Origin: Mesonia oceanica
GTDB lineage: Bacteria > Bacteroidota > Bacteroidia > Flavobacteriales > Flavobacteriaceae
Length of the DNA: 64,000 nt
Reading direction: 5' to 3'
Assembly: GCF_902499555.1 (NCBI RefSeq)
Contig: NZ_CABVMM010000011.1
Coordinates: forward strand, 1 to 64,000
Position numbers and translations under genes: made by a program. The notes under the pieces were generated by a model, which saw only the letters and a list, made by a program, of their open reading frames with translations, searched no databases and was not told where the DNA came from. This document shows positions 47,224 to 58,082 of this stretch, piece after piece. Every line of letters starts with the position of its first letter. The stretch's first letter is position 1.

Positions 47224-47529
47224 ATGAGTCAAAAAATTAGAATAAAATTAAAGTCTTACGATCATAATTTAGTAGATAAATCTGCTGAAAAGATTGTAAA
47301 AACTGTAAAGACAACTGGAGCTGTGGTAACTGGTCCAATTCCATTGCCAACTCATAAAAAAATCTTTACTGTATTACGTTCTCCACACGTAAATAAGAAA
47401 TCTAGAGAGCAATTTCAATTGAGCTCTTATAAAAGATTACTTGATATTTATAGTTCTTCATCTAAAACAATTGATGCTTTGATGAAGTTGGAATTACCAA
47501 GTGGAGTAGAAGTAGAGATTAAGGTCTAA
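47224..47529 (+). CDS. rpsJ: 30S ribosomal protein S10
   Basis: uS10, 101 residues; start [20 protein letters not shown] and core [20 protein letters not shown] are diagnostic. It sits in the 30S head and also binds NusB in transcription antitermination. It is the last gene before a 135-bp structured gap that holds a full terminator, so it may often be the end of the first transcript. Confidence 0.99.
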   Translation: MSQKIRIKLKSYDHNLVDKSAEKIVKTVKTTGAVVTGPIPLPTHKKIFTVLRSPHVNKKSREQFQLSSYKRLLDIYSSSSKTIDALMKLELPSGVEVEIKV

Positions 47530-47664
47530 TAGAATTTCTGAGTTCAATCTCAGAAAACATGTCCCGAGCTGCGTGCGAGGGAAAAACGGAGAGAGTATAT
47601 TCAGGACAAGAATGTATTTTCTTGTCCTGAATTTTTTTAAATAAATTTTAATCAATTAATAATT
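47530..47664 (+). promoter_or_regulatory. Structured rpsJ-rplC leader with attenuator-like terminator
   Basis: This gap contains three successive hairpins. Hairpin 1: TTTCTGAG (47535-47542) with CTCAGAAA (47549-47556). Hairpin 2: TCCC (47562-47565) with GGGA (47579-47582), holding an internal loop of GA opposite GA and a GC/GC inner pair. Hairpin 3: a 13-bp stem, 47600-47612 with 47619-47631, followed by seven T (47632-47638), a normal intrinsic terminator. The position in front of rplC and rplD suggests ribosomal-protein attenuation, as L4 does in E. coli, but that control is inferred. Confidence 0.75.
47600..47638 (+). terminator. Intrinsic terminator inside the ribosomal cluster
   Basis: TTCAGGACAAG (47600-47610) pairs with CTTGTCCTGAA (47621-47631), extended by two A-T pairs to 13 bp with a 6-nt loop, then seven T. 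No promoter consensus was found between it and rplC, so regulated readthrough is the likely mode. Confidence 0.88.
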
Positions 47665-48282
47665 ATGTCTGGGTTAATAGGAAGAAAAATCGGTATGACC
47701 AGCATTTTCGACGAGAATGGTAAAAACATTCCTTGTACGGTAATAGAAGCTGGACCATGCGTAGTTACCCAAGTCAGAACCAGTGAGGTTGACGGGTATG
47801 AAGCAATTCAACTTGGTTTCGATGACAAGACAGAGAAAAGTACTACAAGTGCCGAAAAAGGTCACTTTAAAAAAGCTGGTACTGGAGCTAAACGTCGCGT
47901 TGTTGAATTCAAGAGATTTAAAGAAGATTTAAAATTAGGTGATACAGTTACCGTAGAGCACTTTGCTGAAGGTGAATTCGTTGATGTGTCTGGAACTTCT
48001 AAGGGAAAAGGTTTCCAAGGGGTTGTAAAAAGACACGGATTTGGAGGAGTTGGTCAGAAAACTCACGGTCAACATAACCGTTTAAGAGCGCCTGGTTCTA
48101 TTGGTGCTGCCTCTTACCCTGCAAGAGTATTCAAAGGAATGCGAATGGCAGGACAAATGGGGAATGAAAAAGTTAAAGTACAAAACCTTAAAGTGTTGAA
48201 AGTGGTTTCAGATAAGAATCTACTTGTTGTAAAAGGATGTGTTCCTGGTCACAAAAACGCTTATGTAACTATTCAGAAGTAA
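47665..48282 (+). CDS. rplC: 50S ribosomal protein L3
   Basis: uL3, 205 residues, an early 23S rRNA binder whose loop reaches the peptidyl transferase centre. The start [18 protein letters not shown] and the loop [19 protein letters not shown] (with the Gln that is methylated in E. coli) are diagnostic. It is the first gene after the structured leader and is coupled to rplD by a 1-bp TAATG overlap. Confidence 0.99.
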   Translation: MSGLIGRKIGMTSIFDENGKNIPCTVIEAGPCVVTQVRTSEVDGYEAIQLGFDDKTEKSTTSAEKGHFKKAGTGAKRRVVEFKRFKEDLKLGDTVTVEHFAEGEFVDVSGTSKGKGFQGVVKRHGFGGVGQKTHGQHNRLRAPGSIGAASYPARVFKGMRMAGQMGNEKVKVQNLKVLKVVSDKNLLVVKGCVPGHKNAYVTIQK

Positions 48283-48911
48283 TGGAAGTAGCAGTATTAG
48301 ACATAAAAGGAAAAGAAACAGGTAGAAAGATAAGTCTTTCTGATGCTGTTTTTGGAGTAGAGCCTAATGAGCATGCTATCTATTTAGATGTTAAGCAATA
48401 CTTGGCTAATCAAAGACAAGGTACTCATAAAGCTAAAGAACGTGCTGAAATTACAGGAAGTACTCGTAAAATTAAAAAGCAAAAGGGTACTGGTACCGCA
48501 CGTGCAGGTAGTATAAAATCTCCTGTTTTTAGAGGTGGTGGTAGAATTTTTGGACCAAGACCAAGAAGTTATAGTTTTAAATTAAATAAAACTTTAAAGC
48601 GTCTTGCTAAAAAATCTGCATTAAGCCAAAAAGCAAAAAATAATGAAATTTTAGTGTTGGAAGATATCAATTTTGATTCTCCAAAAACTAAAAATTTCAC
48701 TTCAATGTTGCAAGATCTTGGTATTGAGGGGAAAAAATCATTATTTGTATTGGGAGAGTCAAATAAAAACGTATATTTGTCCTCTCGTAATTTACAGACC
48801 GCTGAAGTTATAACATCTTCAGAATTAAGTACTTACAAAATATTACACGCAAATAATGTAGTGTTTTTAGAGGGGTCTTTAGAAGGAATCGAGTCGAATT
48901 TGAGTAAATAA
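48282..48911 (+). CDS. rplD: 50S ribosomal protein L4
   Basis: uL4, 209 residues. Its long loop ([33 protein letters not shown]) lines the nascent-peptide tunnel. In E. coli L4 also represses the S10 operon at the leader by transcription attenuation; the structured leader upstream of rplC here makes a similar role worth considering. The start is fixed at ATG 48282 by the overlap with the rplC stop; the longer frame from 48237 is spurious. Confidence 0.98.
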   Translation: MEVAVLDIKGKETGRKISLSDAVFGVEPNEHAIYLDVKQYLANQRQGTHKAKERAEITGSTRKIKKQKGTGTARAGSIKSPVFRGGGRIFGPRPRSYSFKLNKTLKRLAKKSALSQKAKNNEILVLEDINFDSPKTKNFTSMLQDLGIEGKKSLFVLGESNKNVYLSSRNLQTAEVITSSELSTYKILHANNVVFLEGSLEGIESNLSK

Positions 48912-48916
48912 ACGTT

Positions 48917-49207
48917 ATGAGTATCTTAATAAAACCTATTATTACGGAAAAAGCTACTAACGATAGTGAGTTAAATAATCGTTATTCGTTTGTAGTTAAT
49001 AATCAGGCGAACAAGATTGAAATTAAAGACGCAGTTGAGTCTGCTTATGGCGTTTCAGTAGAAAAAGTTCGTACGATGAATGTCCGTCCGGATCGTAAGG
49101 TTCGCTATACCAAAGCTGGTATGGTAACTGGTAAAACAAAAGCTTATAAAAAAGCTATTGTACAGTTAGCGGAAGGTGAAACAATTGATTTATACGCTAA
49201 TCTTTAA
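48917..49207 (+). CDS. rplW: 50S ribosomal protein L23
   Basis: uL23, 96 residues, located at the tunnel exit, where trigger factor and SRP bind. The start ILIKPIITEKAT and the NKIEIKDAVESAYGVSVEKVRTMN block are diagnostic. Spacing of 5 bp from rplD and 9 bp to rplB. Confidence 0.98.
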   Translation: MSILIKPIITEKATNDSELNNRYSFVVNNQANKIEIKDAVESAYGVSVEKVRTMNVRPDRKVRYTKAGMVTGKTKAYKKAIVQLAEGETIDLYANL

Positions 49208-49216
49208 GATTAAGAA

Positions 49217-50044
49217 ATGTCAGTAAGAAAATTAAAACCAATCACACCTGGTCAGCGTTTTAGAGTTGTTAATGGTTATGACGCTATTACAACTGATAAG
49301 CCGGAGAAATCATTATTAGCTCCGAAGAAAAAATCAGGTGGTAGAAACAGTCAAGGTAAAATGACCATGCGCTATATGGGTGGTGGTCATAAAAAACGTT
49401 ACCGTATTATCGATTTTAAAAGAGATAAATTCGGTATTCCTGCAACAGTAAAAAGTATTGAATACGATCCAAACCGTACAGCTTTTATCGCATTATTGAA
49501 TTACCAAGATGGTGAAAAAAGATATGTGATAGCTCAGAACGGTCTTCAGGTAGATCAGAACTTGGTTTCTGGTAAATCAGATGTGGCTACAGAAATCGGA
49601 AATGCAATGCCGCTTTCAGTAATTCCTTTAGGAACTGTGATTTCTTGTATAGAATTACGTCCTGGTCAAGGAGCTGTAATGGCGCGTAGTGCTGGTGCTT
49701 TTGCTCAGTTGATGGCGAGAGAAGGTAAATATGCTACCATTAAATTGCCTTCTGGTGAAACTAGAATGGTGTTGGCAGATTGTATGGCAACAATTGGGGC
49801 TGTATCTAACAGTGATCATCAGTTAATTGTATCTGGTAAAGCTGGTAGAAAGCGTTGGTTGGGTAGAAGACCAAGAACAAGAGCTGTAGTGATGAACCCG
49901 GTAGATCACCCAATGGGTGGTGGTGAAGGTAGATCTTCAGGAGGTCATCCAAGATCTAGAAAAGGTCTTCCGGCTAAAGGATTTAGAACACGTTCTAAGA
50001 CCAAGGCGAGTAATAAGTATATTGTAGAACGTAGAAAGAAATAA
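49217..50044 (+). CDS. rplB: 50S ribosomal protein L2
   Basis: uL2, 275 residues, needed for subunit joining and peptidyl transferase activity. The C-terminal [19 protein letters not shown] holds the conserved histidine; the RNA-binding SH3-like and OB folds are complete. Start [15 protein letters not shown] matches the family. Confidence 0.99.
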   Translation: MSVRKLKPITPGQRFRVVNGYDAITTDKPEKSLLAPKKKSGGRNSQGKMTMRYMGGGHKKRYRIIDFKRDKFGIPATVKSIEYDPNRTAFIALLNYQDGEKRYVIAQNGLQVDQNLVSGKSDVATEIGNAMPLSVIPLGTVISCIELRPGQGAVMARSAGAFAQLMAREGKYATIKLPSGETRMVLADCMATIGAVSNSDHQLIVSGKAGRKRWLGRRPRTRAVVMNPVDHPMGGGEGRSSGGHPRSRKGLPAKGFRTRSKTKASNKYIVERRKK

Positions 50045-50050
50045 TAAGAT

Positions 50051-50329
50051 ATGGCACGTTCATTAAAAAAAGGACCTTACGTTCACTATAAATTAGAGAA
50101 AAAAGTAGCTCAGAATGTTGAGTCTGGTAAGAAGTCTGTGATCAAAACTTGGTCTCGTGCTTCAATGATAACACCAGATTTTGTTGGGCAAACTATTGGA
50201 GTTCATAATGGTAAACAATTTGTTCCTGTTTATGTAACAGAGAACATGGTAGGTCATAAATTAGGAGAGTTTTCACCAACCCGTTCTTTTAGAGGACACG
50301 CTGGTGCGAAAAATAAAGGTAAAAGATAA
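50051..50329 (+). CDS. rpsS: 30S ribosomal protein S19
   Basis: uS19, 92 residues, a 30S head protein near the A-site finger. The start [13 protein letters not shown] and the [18 protein letters not shown] and [12 protein letters not shown] blocks are diagnostic. Confidence 0.99.
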   Translation: MARSLKKGPYVHYKLEKKVAQNVESGKKSVIKTWSRASMITPDFVGQTIGVHNGKQFVPVYVTENMVGHKLGEFSPTRSFRGHAGAKNKGKR

Positions 50330-50337
50330 TTGAAGCT

Positions 50338-50745
50338 ATGGGAGTTCGTAAAAGAGAAAGAGCAGAGCAAATAAAAGAAGCTAAGAAGCAAGTGGCTTTT
50401 GCCAAGTTGAATAACTGCCCTACTTCACCTAGAAAAATGCGTTTAGTTGCAGATTTAGTTCGTGGTGAAGGTGTAGAAAAAGCGCTTCAAGTATTAAAAT
50501 TTAATAATAAAGAAGCTTCAGGAAGATTAGAGAAACTTCTTCTTTCGGCAATTGCTAACTGGCAAATGAAGAATGAAGATGCTAGTTTAGAAGATGCTGA
50601 GTTATTTATTAAAGAAATCCGTGTAGATGGAGGAAGTATGTTAAAAAGACTTCGCCCTGCACCGCAAGGAAGAGCACATAGAATAAGAAAGAGATCTAAT
50701 CATGTTACATTGGTATTAGGATCTAAAAATAATACACAAAGCTAA
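50338..50745 (+). CDS. rplV: 50S ribosomal protein L22
   Basis: uL22, 135 residues, contacts all 23S rRNA domains and narrows the exit tunnel with its beta-hairpin ([21 protein letters not shown]). The [18 protein letters not shown] segment is diagnostic. An N-terminal extension of about 20 charged residues is present. Confidence 0.98.
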   Translation: MGVRKRERAEQIKEAKKQVAFAKLNNCPTSPRKMRLVADLVRGEGVEKALQVLKFNNKEASGRLEKLLLSAIANWQMKNEDASLEDAELFIKEIRVDGGSMLKRLRPAPQGRAHRIRKRSNHVTLVLGSKNNTQS

Positions 50746-50753
50746 GAAGTAGT

Positions 50754-51470
50754 ATGGGACAGAAAACAAATCCAATCGGTAATAGACTTGGTATCGTTAG
50801 AGGATGGGAATCTAACTGGTACGGAGGAAACGACTACGGCGATAAATTAGCCGAAGACGATAAGATTAGAAAGTATATCCATGCCAGACTTTCTAAAGCT
50901 AGTGTATCTAGAGTAATAATTGAGCGAACTTTAAAACTTGTAACCGTTACTATCACTACGGCTAGACCAGGTATCATTATTGGTAAGGGTGGCCAAGAGG
51001 TAGACAAGTTAAAAGAAGAGCTTAAGAAGATTACTGGTAAGGAAGTTCAGGTGAATATTTTTGAAATCAAAAGACCTGAGCTTGATGCTCATCTTGTGGG
51101 AGCAAGTGTTGCAAGACAAATAGAAAATCGTATTTCTTACCGTCGAGCAATAAAAATGGCTATTGCTGCCGCTATGCGAATGAACGCTGAAGGAATTAAA
51201 ATTCAAATTTCAGGACGTTTAAATGGTGCTGAAATGGCGCGTTCAGAAGCATATAAAGATGGTAGAATACCTTTATCAACTTTCAGAGCCGACATAGACT
51301 ATGCTTTAGTTGAAGCTCATACTACTTATGGTAGATTAGGAGTAAAAGTGTGGATTATGAAAGGTGAAGTGTATGGTAAAAGAGAACTTTCTCCGCTTGT
51401 AGGATTATCTAAGAAGCAGGGAGGTAAAGGTTCTGGACGAGGTGGTAACAAATCACGTCGTAGAAAGTAA
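50754..51470 (+). CDS. rpsC: 30S ribosomal protein S3
   Basis: uS3, 238 residues, mRNA-entry helicase protein. The KH domain with [15 protein letters not shown] and the C-terminal domain with [12 protein letters not shown] and [14 protein letters not shown] are complete. A basic Gly-rich tail ([18 protein letters not shown]) ends the protein. Confidence 0.99.
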   Translation: MGQKTNPIGNRLGIVRGWESNWYGGNDYGDKLAEDDKIRKYIHARLSKASVSRVIIERTLKLVTVTITTARPGIIIGKGGQEVDKLKEELKKITGKEVQVNIFEIKRPELDAHLVGASVARQIENRISYRRAIKMAIAAAMRMNAEGIKIQISGRLNGAEMARSEAYKDGRIPLSTFRADIDYALVEAHTTYGRLGVKVWIMKGEVYGKRELSPLVGLSKKQGGKGSGRGGNKSRRRK

Positions 51471-51488
51471 TTTTTTAAAGAAAAAGAA

Positions 51489-51908
51489 ATGTTACAGCCT
51501 AAAAGAACAAAATATAGAAAGCAGCAGAAAGGTCGTATGAAGGGTAATGCTCAACGAGGGCATAGACTTTCAAACGGAACTTTCGGAATTAAATCTATGG
51601 ATTCAAAATTTGTTACAGCAAGACAAATTGAAGCTGCTCGTATTGCCGCTACCCGTTATATGAAAAGAGAAGGTTCTATCTGGATTAAAATATTCCCAGA
51701 TAAGCCAATCACTAAAAAACCTCTTGAAGTACGTATGGGTAAAGGTAAAGGTAATGTTGAATATTGGGCAGCAGTAGTGAAGCCTGGAAGAATTATGTTT
51801 GAGATTGGTGGTGTGCCAATGGCAATTGCTAAAGAAGCACTCCGTTTAGCCGCTCAAAAACTTCCAGTAAGAACTAAATTTGTTGTCGCAAGGGATTATC
51901 AAGAATAA
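51489..51908 (+). CDS. rplP: 50S ribosomal protein L16
   Basis: uL16, 139 residues, an A-site finger protein needed for late 50S assembly. [19 protein letters not shown] and the [24 protein letters not shown] block are diagnostic. Confidence 0.99.
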   Translation: MLQPKRTKYRKQQKGRMKGNAQRGHRLSNGTFGIKSMDSKFVTARQIEAARIAATRYMKREGSIWIKIFPDKPITKKPLEVRMGKGKGNVEYWAAVVKPGRIMFEIGGVPMAIAKEALRLAAQKLPVRTKFVVARDYQE

Positions 51909-51918
51909 TTTTTGAATT

Positions 51919-52110
51919 ATGAAACAATCAGAAATAGAAAAATTATCTGTAGCTGAATTGCAAGATGAGCTAGTAAACGCTAGAAGATCTTATACAGATT
52001 TAAAGATGGCTCATGCAATTACGCCTCTAGATAATCCTGCGCAGTTAAGAACTGTAAGAAGGACTATTGCGCGTCTAGCAACAGAATCGAGAAAAAGAGA
52101 ATTAGAATAA
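51919..52110 (+). CDS. rpmC: 50S ribosomal protein L29
   Basis: uL29, 63 residues, at the tunnel exit next to L23. A two-helix protein with the motif [21 protein letters not shown] and the C-terminal [13 protein letters not shown]. Confidence 0.97.
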   Translation: MKQSEIEKLSVAELQDELVNARRSYTDLKMAHAITPLDNPAQLRTVRRTIARLATESRKRELE

Positions 52111-52121
52111 TTCTGCTGAAG

Positions 52122-52379
52122 ATGGAAAAAAGAAATTTAAGAAAAGAACGTATAGGTGTAGTAACCAGTAACAAGATGGAGAAATCTATCGTAGTTTCAG
52201 AGGTTAAGAAAATGAAACACCCTATGTATGGAAAATTCGTATTAAAAACGAAAAAATACGTAGCGCACGACGAGAAAAACGACTGCAACGAAGGAGATAC
52301 TGTAAAGATCATGGAAACAAGACCTTTAAGTAAAACCAAGACTTGGAGATTAGTAGAAATAATTGAAAGAGCGAAGTAA
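52122..52379 (+). CDS. rpsQ: 30S ribosomal protein S17
   Basis: uS17, 85 residues, early 16S rRNA binder. The [22 protein letters not shown] start and the [17 protein letters not shown]-terminal block are diagnostic. Confidence 0.99.
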   Translation: MEKRNLRKERIGVVTSNKMEKSIVVSEVKKMKHPMYGKFVLKTKKYVAHDEKNDCNEGDTVKIMETRPLSKTKTWRLVEIIERAK

Positions 52380-52381
52380 TT

Positions 52382-52750
52382 ATGGTACAACAGGAATCTA
52401 GATTAAGAGTAGCAGACAATACTGGCGCTAAAGAAGTTTTAGCAATTAGAGTATTGGGAGGTACAAAGAAGAGATATGCTTCTGTAGGAGATAAAATTGT
52501 TGTAAGTGTAAAAGAAGCAACACCTAATGGAAACATTAAAAAAGGTGCTGTGTCTACTGCAGTAGTGGTTCGTACCAAAAAAGAAGTTCGCAGACCAGAT
52601 GGTTCTTATATCCGTTTCGATGATAACGCTTGTGTTTTATTAAACCCAACCGGAGAAATGAGAGGAACCCGTGTTTTTGGTCCTGTAGCTAGAGAACTTC
52701 GCGATAGACAATTTATGAAAATTGTATCATTAGCACCAGAAGTGCTTTAA
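52382..52750 (+). CDS. rplN: 50S ribosomal protein L14
   Basis: uL14, 122 residues, on the 50S interface where silencing factor RsfS binds. [19 protein letters not shown] and [14 protein letters not shown] are diagnostic. It begins 2 bp after rpsQ. Confidence 0.99.
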   Translation: MVQQESRLRVADNTGAKEVLAIRVLGGTKKRYASVGDKIVVSVKEATPNGNIKKGAVSTAVVVRTKKEVRRPDGSYIRFDDNACVLLNPTGEMRGTRVFGPVARELRDRQFMKIVSLAPEVL

Positions 52751-52763
52751 TACAAAAAAAGAG

Positions 52764-53075
52764 ATGGCAAAGCTTAAAATAAAATCAGGAGATACTGTTC
52801 GTGTAATTGCTGGAGAGCACAAAGGGCAAGAAGGCAAAGTACAGTTAGTATTAATTGAAAAGAATAAAGCAATCGTTGAGGGGGTGAACATGATTTCAAA
52901 ACATGAAAAGCCTAGTGCTGCTAACCCTCAAGGAGGAATTGTAAAGAAAGAAGCTCCTATTCATATTTCTAACTTATCATTGTTAACCAAAGATGGTGAA
53001 ACCACTAAAGTTGGTTATAAGATGGATGGAGATAAAAAAGTGAGATTTTCTAAAAAATCTAATGAAGTAATTTAG
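52764..53075 (+). CDS. rplX: 50S ribosomal protein L24
   Basis: uL24, 103 residues, an assembly initiator with a KOW motif ([19 protein letters not shown]). The [26 protein letters not shown] region fits. Confidence 0.98.
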   Translation: MAKLKIKSGDTVRVIAGEHKGQEGKVQLVLIEKNKAIVEGVNMISKHEKPSAANPQGGIVKKEAPIHISNLSLLTKDGETTKVGYKMDGDKKVRFSKKSNEVI

Positions 53076-53077
53076 TT

Positions 53078-53629
53078 ATGAGTTACGTACCAAGACTTAG
53101 ACAAGAGTATAAGGAAAAAGTTATTTCTGCTCTTAAGGAAGAATTTAGTTACAGTAATATTATGCAAGTGCCAAAACTTACTAAAATAGTAGTAAGTAAA
53201 GGTGTTGGTGCTGCTGTGGCAGATAAGAAGCTTATCGATCACGCAGTAGAAGAGTTAACTACTATTACTGGTCAGAAAGCGGTAGCGACTATATCTAAGA
53301 AAGATGTTGCTTCATTCAAATTGCGTAAAGGTATGCCAATTGGAGCAAAAGTTACGCTTAGAGGAGATCGCATGTATGAGTTTTTAGATCGTTTAATCAC
53401 AGCTTCACTTCCACGTGTACGTGATTTTAACGGTATAAAAGCTACTGGTTTTGACGGTAGAGGAAATTATAACCTAGGTATTACAGAACAGATTATCTTC
53501 CCTGAAATCAATATTGATAGGGTGAACAGAATTTCTGGAATGGATATTACCTTTGTTACTACCGCAGAAACAGATAAGGAAGCAAAATCATTGTTAACAG
53601 AACTAGGACTACCTTTTAAAAAGAATTAA
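53078..53629 (+). CDS. rplE: 50S ribosomal protein L5
   Basis: uL5, 183 residues, binds 5S rRNA and the central protuberance. The [16 protein letters not shown] and [20 protein letters not shown] blocks are diagnostic. Confidence 0.99.
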   Translation: MSYVPRLRQEYKEKVISALKEEFSYSNIMQVPKLTKIVVSKGVGAAVADKKLIDHAVEELTTITGQKAVATISKKDVASFKLRKGMPIGAKVTLRGDRMYEFLDRLITASLPRVRDFNGIKATGFDGRGNYNLGITEQIIFPEINIDRVNRISGMDITFVTTAETDKEAKSLLTELGLPFKKN

Positions 53630-53631
53630 TT

Positions 53632-53901
53632 ATGGCTAAAGAATCAATGAAAGCCCGTGAGGTTAAAAGACAAGAGCTGGTAAAAAAGTATGCTGAAAAA
53701 AGAGAAGCTTTAAAAGAAGCTGGCGATTATGAAGCTTTACAAAAATTACCTAAAAACTCTTCTCCTGTTCGTTTACACAATCGTTGTAAATTAACCGGAA
53801 GACCAAAGGGGTATATGAGACAATTTGGTGTTTCTCGTGTAATGTTCAGAGAGATGGCTAATAAAGGGTTAATTCCAGGAGTTAAAAAGGCTAGTTGGTA
53901 A
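53632..53901 (+). CDS. rpsN: 30S ribosomal protein S14, zinc-free long form
   Basis: uS14, 89 residues. It has the C-minus form: only one cysteine (in [20 protein letters not shown]) and no CxxC pair, so it should not bind zinc, like the E. coli form. The C-terminal [17 protein letters not shown] fits. It is followed by a 56-bp gap before rpsH. Confidence 0.98.
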   Translation: MAKESMKAREVKRQELVKKYAEKREALKEAGDYEALQKLPKNSSPVRLHNRCKLTGRPKGYMRQFGVSRVMFREMANKGLIPGVKKASW

Positions 53902-53957
53902 AATAGTATAAACGGTTGAAGGTTCAATTAGAAAACCACAACCACAAATCAGAATAG

Positions 53958-54359
53958 ATGAATACAGATCCTATTGCAGATTATTTAACTAGAATTAGAA
54001 ATGCGGTGGCAGCAGGTCATCGAGTAGTAGAAATACCAGCTTCTAATCTAAAAAAACAAATTACTAAAATATTATTCGATCAGGGATATATTCTTAGTTA
54101 CAAATTTGATGAAGAAGATACAACAAGAGGTACTATTAAAATAGCTCTTAAGTATGACAAAGATTCAAAAGAATCAGTAATCAAAAAAATACAAAGAATA
54201 AGTAAGCCCGGACTTCGAAAGTATGCTGGTGCAAATGAATTACCACGTATCTTAAATGGTCTTGGTATAGCTATCATCTCTACTTCTCATGGAGTAATGA
54301 CAGATAAGCAAGCGAGAAAAGAGAAGGTTGGTGGAGAAGTTCTTTGCTACGTTTACTAA
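53958..54359 (+). CDS. rpsH: 30S ribosomal protein S8
   Basis: uS8, 133 residues, binds helix 21 of 16S rRNA and in E. coli represses the spc operon. [19 protein letters not shown] and [31 protein letters not shown] are diagnostic. The gap upstream holds a few A/C-rich repeats but no clear fold. Confidence 0.99.
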   Translation: MNTDPIADYLTRIRNAVAAGHRVVEIPASNLKKQITKILFDQGYILSYKFDEEDTTRGTIKIALKYDKDSKESVIKKIQRISKPGLRKYAGANELPRILNGLGIAIISTSHGVMTDKQARKEKVGGEVLCYVY

Positions 54360-54378
54360 TATTTAAAAGACGAAAACA

Positions 54379-54921
54379 ATGTCAAGAATAGGTAAAAGTC
54401 CAGTATCAATTCCAGAAGGCGTAACCGTAAGCGTAAAAGACGGAGTAGTTACTGTAAAAGGAAAATTAGGAGAATTAACTCAAGAATTCAGTGATATCGA
54501 CGTTAAAGTTGAAGAAAATGAAGTTGTACTTGAGCGTCCTTCAGAAAAGAAAGTCTTTAAAGCAAAACACGGTCTATACAGAGCTTTAATCCAAAATATG
54601 GTTGAAGGTGTTTCTAAAGGCTATACAAGAGAACTAGAATTAGTGGGGGTAGGTTACCGTGCATCTAATCAGGGTCAGAAGTTAGATTTGGCTGTTGGTT
54701 ATTCTCACAATATTGTTATAGATTTGGCGCCTGAAGTAAAGGTTGAAACTATTTCAGAAAAAGGTAAAAATCCAGTTGTTAAATTAACCTCACACGACAA
54801 GCAATTAGTTGGGCAGGTAGCAGCAAAGATTAGATCTTTAAGAAAACCAGAACCTTACAAAGGAAAAGGTATCAAGTTTGTAGGAGAGCATATTAGAAGA
54901 AAAGCAGGTAAATCAGCTTAA
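54379..54921 (+). CDS. rplF: 50S ribosomal protein L6
   Basis: uL6, 180 residues, two related domains near the GTPase-associated centre. SRIGKSPVSIPEGVTV and the C-terminal KPEPYKGKGIKFVGEHIRRKAGK are diagnostic. Confidence 0.99.
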   Translation: MSRIGKSPVSIPEGVTVSVKDGVVTVKGKLGELTQEFSDIDVKVEENEVVLERPSEKKVFKAKHGLYRALIQNMVEGVSKGYTRELELVGVGYRASNQGQKLDLAVGYSHNIVIDLAPEVKVETISEKGKNPVVKLTSHDKQLVGQVAAKIRSLRKPEPYKGKGIKFVGEHIRRKAGKSA

Positions 54922-54933
54922 TAAAGTGTAGTT

Positions 54934-55287
54934 ATGGCATTTTCAAAAGAAAAGAGAAGATATAAAATTAGAAGAAGAATTCGTAAGTCTATTACGGGTA
55001 CAGCAAGCAGACCACGTTTATCTGTTTTTAGAAGTAATAAAGAAATTTATGCTCAAATAATAGACGATGTGAACGGTGAAACAATTGCCGCTGCTTCTTC
55101 TAGAGATAAGGATGTTTCTGCAGAAGGGACGAAGAGTGATATAGCAACTGCTGTAGGAAAGGCAATTGCTGAAAAAGCTCAGAAATCTGGTGTGGAAAAG
55201 GTATCATTTGATAGAAGTGGATATTTATACCACGGAAGAGTTAAATCATTAGCAGAAGGTGCTCGTGAAGGAGGACTAAAATTCTAA
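54934..55287 (+). CDS. rplR: 50S ribosomal protein L18
   Basis: uL18, 117 residues, a 5S rRNA-binding protein. [20 protein letters not shown] and the ending [26 protein letters not shown] are diagnostic. Confidence 0.99.
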   Translation: MAFSKEKRRYKIRRRIRKSITGTASRPRLSVFRSNKEIYAQIIDDVNGETIAAASSRDKDVSAEGTKSDIATAVGKAIAEKAQKSGVEKVSFDRSGYLYHGRVKSLAEGAREGGLKF

Positions 55288-55294
55288 AGAGATT

Positions 55295-55819
55295 ATGTAT
55301 CAAGATTATAAAAACGTAGAACACGTAAAGCCAAGTGGCTTAGATTTAAAAGATCGTTTAGTTGGAGTGCAACGTGTAACGAAAGTTACTAAAGGTGGTA
55401 GAGCATTTGGTTTCTCTGCTATCGTTGTAGTAGGAGACGAAAACGGTGTTGTAGGTCACGGTTTAGGAAAGTCTAAAGAAGTTGCTGAAGCAATTGCAAA
55501 AGCAGTAGAAGACGCTAAGAAAAATCTAGTTAGAATTCCTTTGACGAAAGGTACTTTACCACACGAACAAAAAGGTAAATATGGTGGAGCAAGAGTATTA
55601 TTACTTCCTGCTGCAACGGGTACCGGAGTAATCGCTGGTGGTGCTATCCGTGCGGTATTAGAATCTGTAGGAGTACATGATGTACTTTCTAAAAACCAAG
55701 GTTCTTCTAACCCACATAACGTTGTTAAAGCTACTTTTGACGCTTTATTACAGTTAAGAAGCGCAGATACTGTAGCAAAACAACGTGGTATTTCACTAGA
55801 TAAGGTATTTAACGGATAA
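55295..55819 (+). CDS. rpsE: 30S ribosomal protein S5
   Basis: uS5, 174 residues, a decoding-fidelity and mRNA-helicase protein. [20 protein letters not shown] and the double-stranded RNA-binding segment [25 protein letters not shown] are diagnostic. Confidence 0.99.
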   Translation: MYQDYKNVEHVKPSGLDLKDRLVGVQRVTKVTKGGRAFGFSAIVVVGDENGVVGHGLGKSKEVAEAIAKAVEDAKKNLVRIPLTKGTLPHEQKGKYGGARVLLLPAATGTGVIAGGAIRAVLESVGVHDVLSKNQGSSNPHNVVKATFDALLQLRSADTVAKQRGISLDKVFNG

Positions 55820-55830
55820 TATTTAGGATA

Positions 55831-56013
55831 ATGGGAAAGATTAAAGTAACTAAGACAAGAAGTGCTATTAATCGCACTAAAAACCAAAAGCGTACTTTGG
55901 AGGCTTTAGGTTTAAGGAAGATAGGGCAAACTGTTGAGCATGAAGATTCGCCTAATATCCTTGGAATGGTAAATAAAGTAAAACATTTAGTTTCTGTAGA
56001 AGAAACAAAATAA
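55831..56013 (+). CDS. rpmD: 50S ribosomal protein L30
   Basis: uL30, 60 residues. [20 protein letters not shown] and [28 protein letters not shown] are diagnostic of the short bacterial form. Confidence 0.98.
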   Translation: MGKIKVTKTRSAINRTKNQKRTLEALGLRKIGQTVEHEDSPNILGMVNKVKHLVSVEETK

Positions 56014-56021
56014 ACTATACG

Positions 56022-56474
56022 ATGGAATTAAATAACTTAAAACCTGCAGAAGGTTCAGTTCGCGGAAACAATAAGCGTGTAGGTAGAGGTCAAGCTTCAG
56101 GAAAAGGAGGTACCTCTACACGTGGACACAAAGGAGCTAAATCTCGTTCAGGATATTCTAAGAAAATCGGATTTGAAGGAGGACAAATGCCACTTCAAAG
56201 AAGAGTTCCTAAATTTGGTTTCAATAACAGAAATCGTAAAGAATATCAAGGAGTTAATTTAGATACTTTACAAAAGTTAGTAGATGACGGTAAAATAAAA
56301 GATACCGTAGATTTTCAAACTTTGGTAGATCATAGATTGGCTACTAAGACAGATTTAGTAAAAATCTTGGGTAGAGGAGAGCTTAAAGCTAAATTAAAAG
56401 TTTCTGCTCATAAGTTCACTGCCTCTGCAAAAGAAGCTATTGAAGCTGCTGGCGGAGAAGCTGTAACCTTATAA
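56022..56474 (+). CDS. rplO: 50S ribosomal protein L15
   Basis: uL15, 150 residues, with the glycine-rich RNA-binding arm (RVGRGQASGKGGTSTRGHKG) and the PLQRRVPKFGFNNRN block. It lies 9 bp before secY. Confidence 0.99.
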   Translation: MELNNLKPAEGSVRGNNKRVGRGQASGKGGTSTRGHKGAKSRSGYSKKIGFEGGQMPLQRRVPKFGFNNRNRKEYQGVNLDTLQKLVDDGKIKDTVDFQTLVDHRLATKTDLVKILGRGELKAKLKVSAHKFTASAKEAIEAAGGEAVTL

Positions 56475-56483
56475 TAGATTAGG

Positions 56484-57827
56484 ATGAAATTTATTGAAAC
56501 TTTAAAAAACGTTTGGAAAATAGAAGAACTAAAGAATCGTATTCTGATTACTTTAGGTCTTCTATTGGTGTATCGTTTTGGTACGCAGGTAGTACTTCCA
56601 GGGATAGATGCCACTCAGTTGTCTAATTTAGCAAACCAGACCGAAAATGGTCTTTTAGGTTTGCTTAATGCATTTACTGGAGGTGCATTTTCTAATGCTT
56701 CAATTTTTGCATTAGGTATTATGCCATATATTTCTGCTTCTATTGTTGTGCAGTTAATGGGAATCGCGGTTCCTTATTTGCAAAAACTTCAAAAAGAAGG
56801 GGAGAGTGGTAGAAAGAAAATAAATCAAATAACCAGATGGTTGACCATTGCAATTACATTAGTTCAAGGTCCTGGTTATATTTATAATCTTTATAGTACA
56901 TTACCTGATAGTGCCTTTATGTTAGGTGACTCAATAAGTTTTATTGCTTCTTCTGTTATCATCCTTACCACTGGTTGTATTTTTGCTATGTGGTTAGGGG
57001 AGAGAATAACAGATAAAGGTATCGGTAACGGTATCTCACTATTAATTATGGTAGGGATCATTGCAAGATTACCGCAGTCATTCGTACAAGAATGGGTGTC
57101 TAGAGTGTCAGGATCTGACGCTAATGGTGGTCTAATTATGATTCTTATAGAATTATTTATCTGGTTTGCAGTGATATTTGCTTCAGTAATGTTGGTGATG
57201 GCTGTAAGACAAATACCGGTTCAATATGCAAGAAGAAATGCGACAGGAGGATACGAAAAGAATATTTTTGGTGGAGCGAGACAATTCATTCCTTTAAAGC
57301 TTAATGCTTCAGGGGTAATGCCAATTATCTTTGCGCAAGCAATTATGTTTATTCCTTCTGCTTTGGCAGGACTTTCAGACTCAGAAACTGCACAAGGTAT
57401 TACTGCAGAATTCAATAATATTTTTGGATTTTGGTATAACCTAGTGTTTGCTTTATTGATTATCATATTTACATATTTCTATACCGCTATTACTGTTCCT
57501 ACCAATAAAATGGCTGATGATTTAAAAAGAAGTGGTGGTTTTATTCCGGGTATTCGACCTGGTAGTGAAACTTCAGAGTACTTAGATAGGATTATGTCGC
57601 AAATCACGTTGCCGGGATCTATATTCTTAGCGTTAATCGCTATTTTCCCTGCAATCGTTGTTTCCATAGGGATGCAACAAGGTTGGGCATTGTTCTTTGG
57701 AGGTACTTCTTTAATTATTATGGTAGGGGTAGCTATCGATACTATGCAACAAATCAATTCGTACTTGTTGAACAGACATTACGATGGTTTAATGAAATCA
57801 GGTAGAAAAAGAAAAGCAGTAGCATAA
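56484..57827 (+). CDS. secY: Preprotein translocase subunit SecY
   Basis: Protein-conducting channel of the Sec translocon, 447 residues and ten membrane segments. [15 protein letters not shown] (TM2 region), the TM7 segment and cytoplasmic loops with [13 protein letters not shown] and the [20 protein letters not shown] motif are characteristic. It is in its usual place between rplO and infA; SecE and SecG are not in the window. Confidence 0.99.
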   Translation: MKFIETLKNVWKIEELKNRILITLGLLLVYRFGTQVVLPGIDATQLSNLANQTENGLLGLLNAFTGGAFSNASIFALGIMPYISASIVVQLMGIAVPYLQKLQKEGESGRKKINQITRWLTIAITLVQGPGYIYNLYSTLPDSAFMLGDSISFIASSVIILTTGCIFAMWLGERITDKGIGNGISLLIMVGIIARLPQSFVQEWVSRVSGSDANGGLIMILIELFIWFAVIFASVMLVMAVRQIPVQYARRNATGGYEKNIFGGARQFIPLKLNASGVMPIIFAQAIMFIPSALAGLSDSETAQGITAEFNNIFGFWYNLVFALLIIIFTYFYTAITVPTNKMADDLKRSGGFIPGIRPGSETSEYLDRIMSQITLPGSIFLALIAIFPAIVVSIGMQQGWALFFGGTSLIIMVGVAIDTMQQINSYLLNRHYDGLMKSGRKRKAVA

Positions 57828-57829
57828 TT

Positions 57830-58045
57830 ATGGCAAAACAACCCGCAATAGAGCAAGATGGAACTATTATAGAAGCTTTATCAAATGCAATGTTTAGAGT
57901 AGAGTTAGAAAACGGACACGTTGTAACAGCTCATATCTCTGGAAAAATGAGAATGCATTACATTAAGCTTTTACCAGGTGATAAAGTAAAACTGGAAATG
58001 AGCCCATACGATTTAACAAAGGCTCGTATAACCTATAGATACTAA
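57830..58045 (+). CDS. infA: Translation initiation factor IF-1
   Basis: A 71-residue OB-fold protein that blocks the A site during initiation. [45 protein letters not shown] and [12 protein letters not shown] are diagnostic. It begins 2 bp after the secY stop codon. A 114-bp gap follows before rpmJ. Confidence 0.99.
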   Translation: MAKQPAIEQDGTIIEALSNAMFRVELENGHVVTAHISGKMRMHYIKLLPGDKVKLEMSPYDLTKARITYRY

Positions 58046-58082
58046 TAAATCTTTTAAATGTAAATAATTCAAATATTTTTCT

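Noticed and set aside
48237..48281. Upstream extension of rplD
   Set aside because: It overlaps the end of rplC; the TAATG junction and the family alignment fix the start at 48282.
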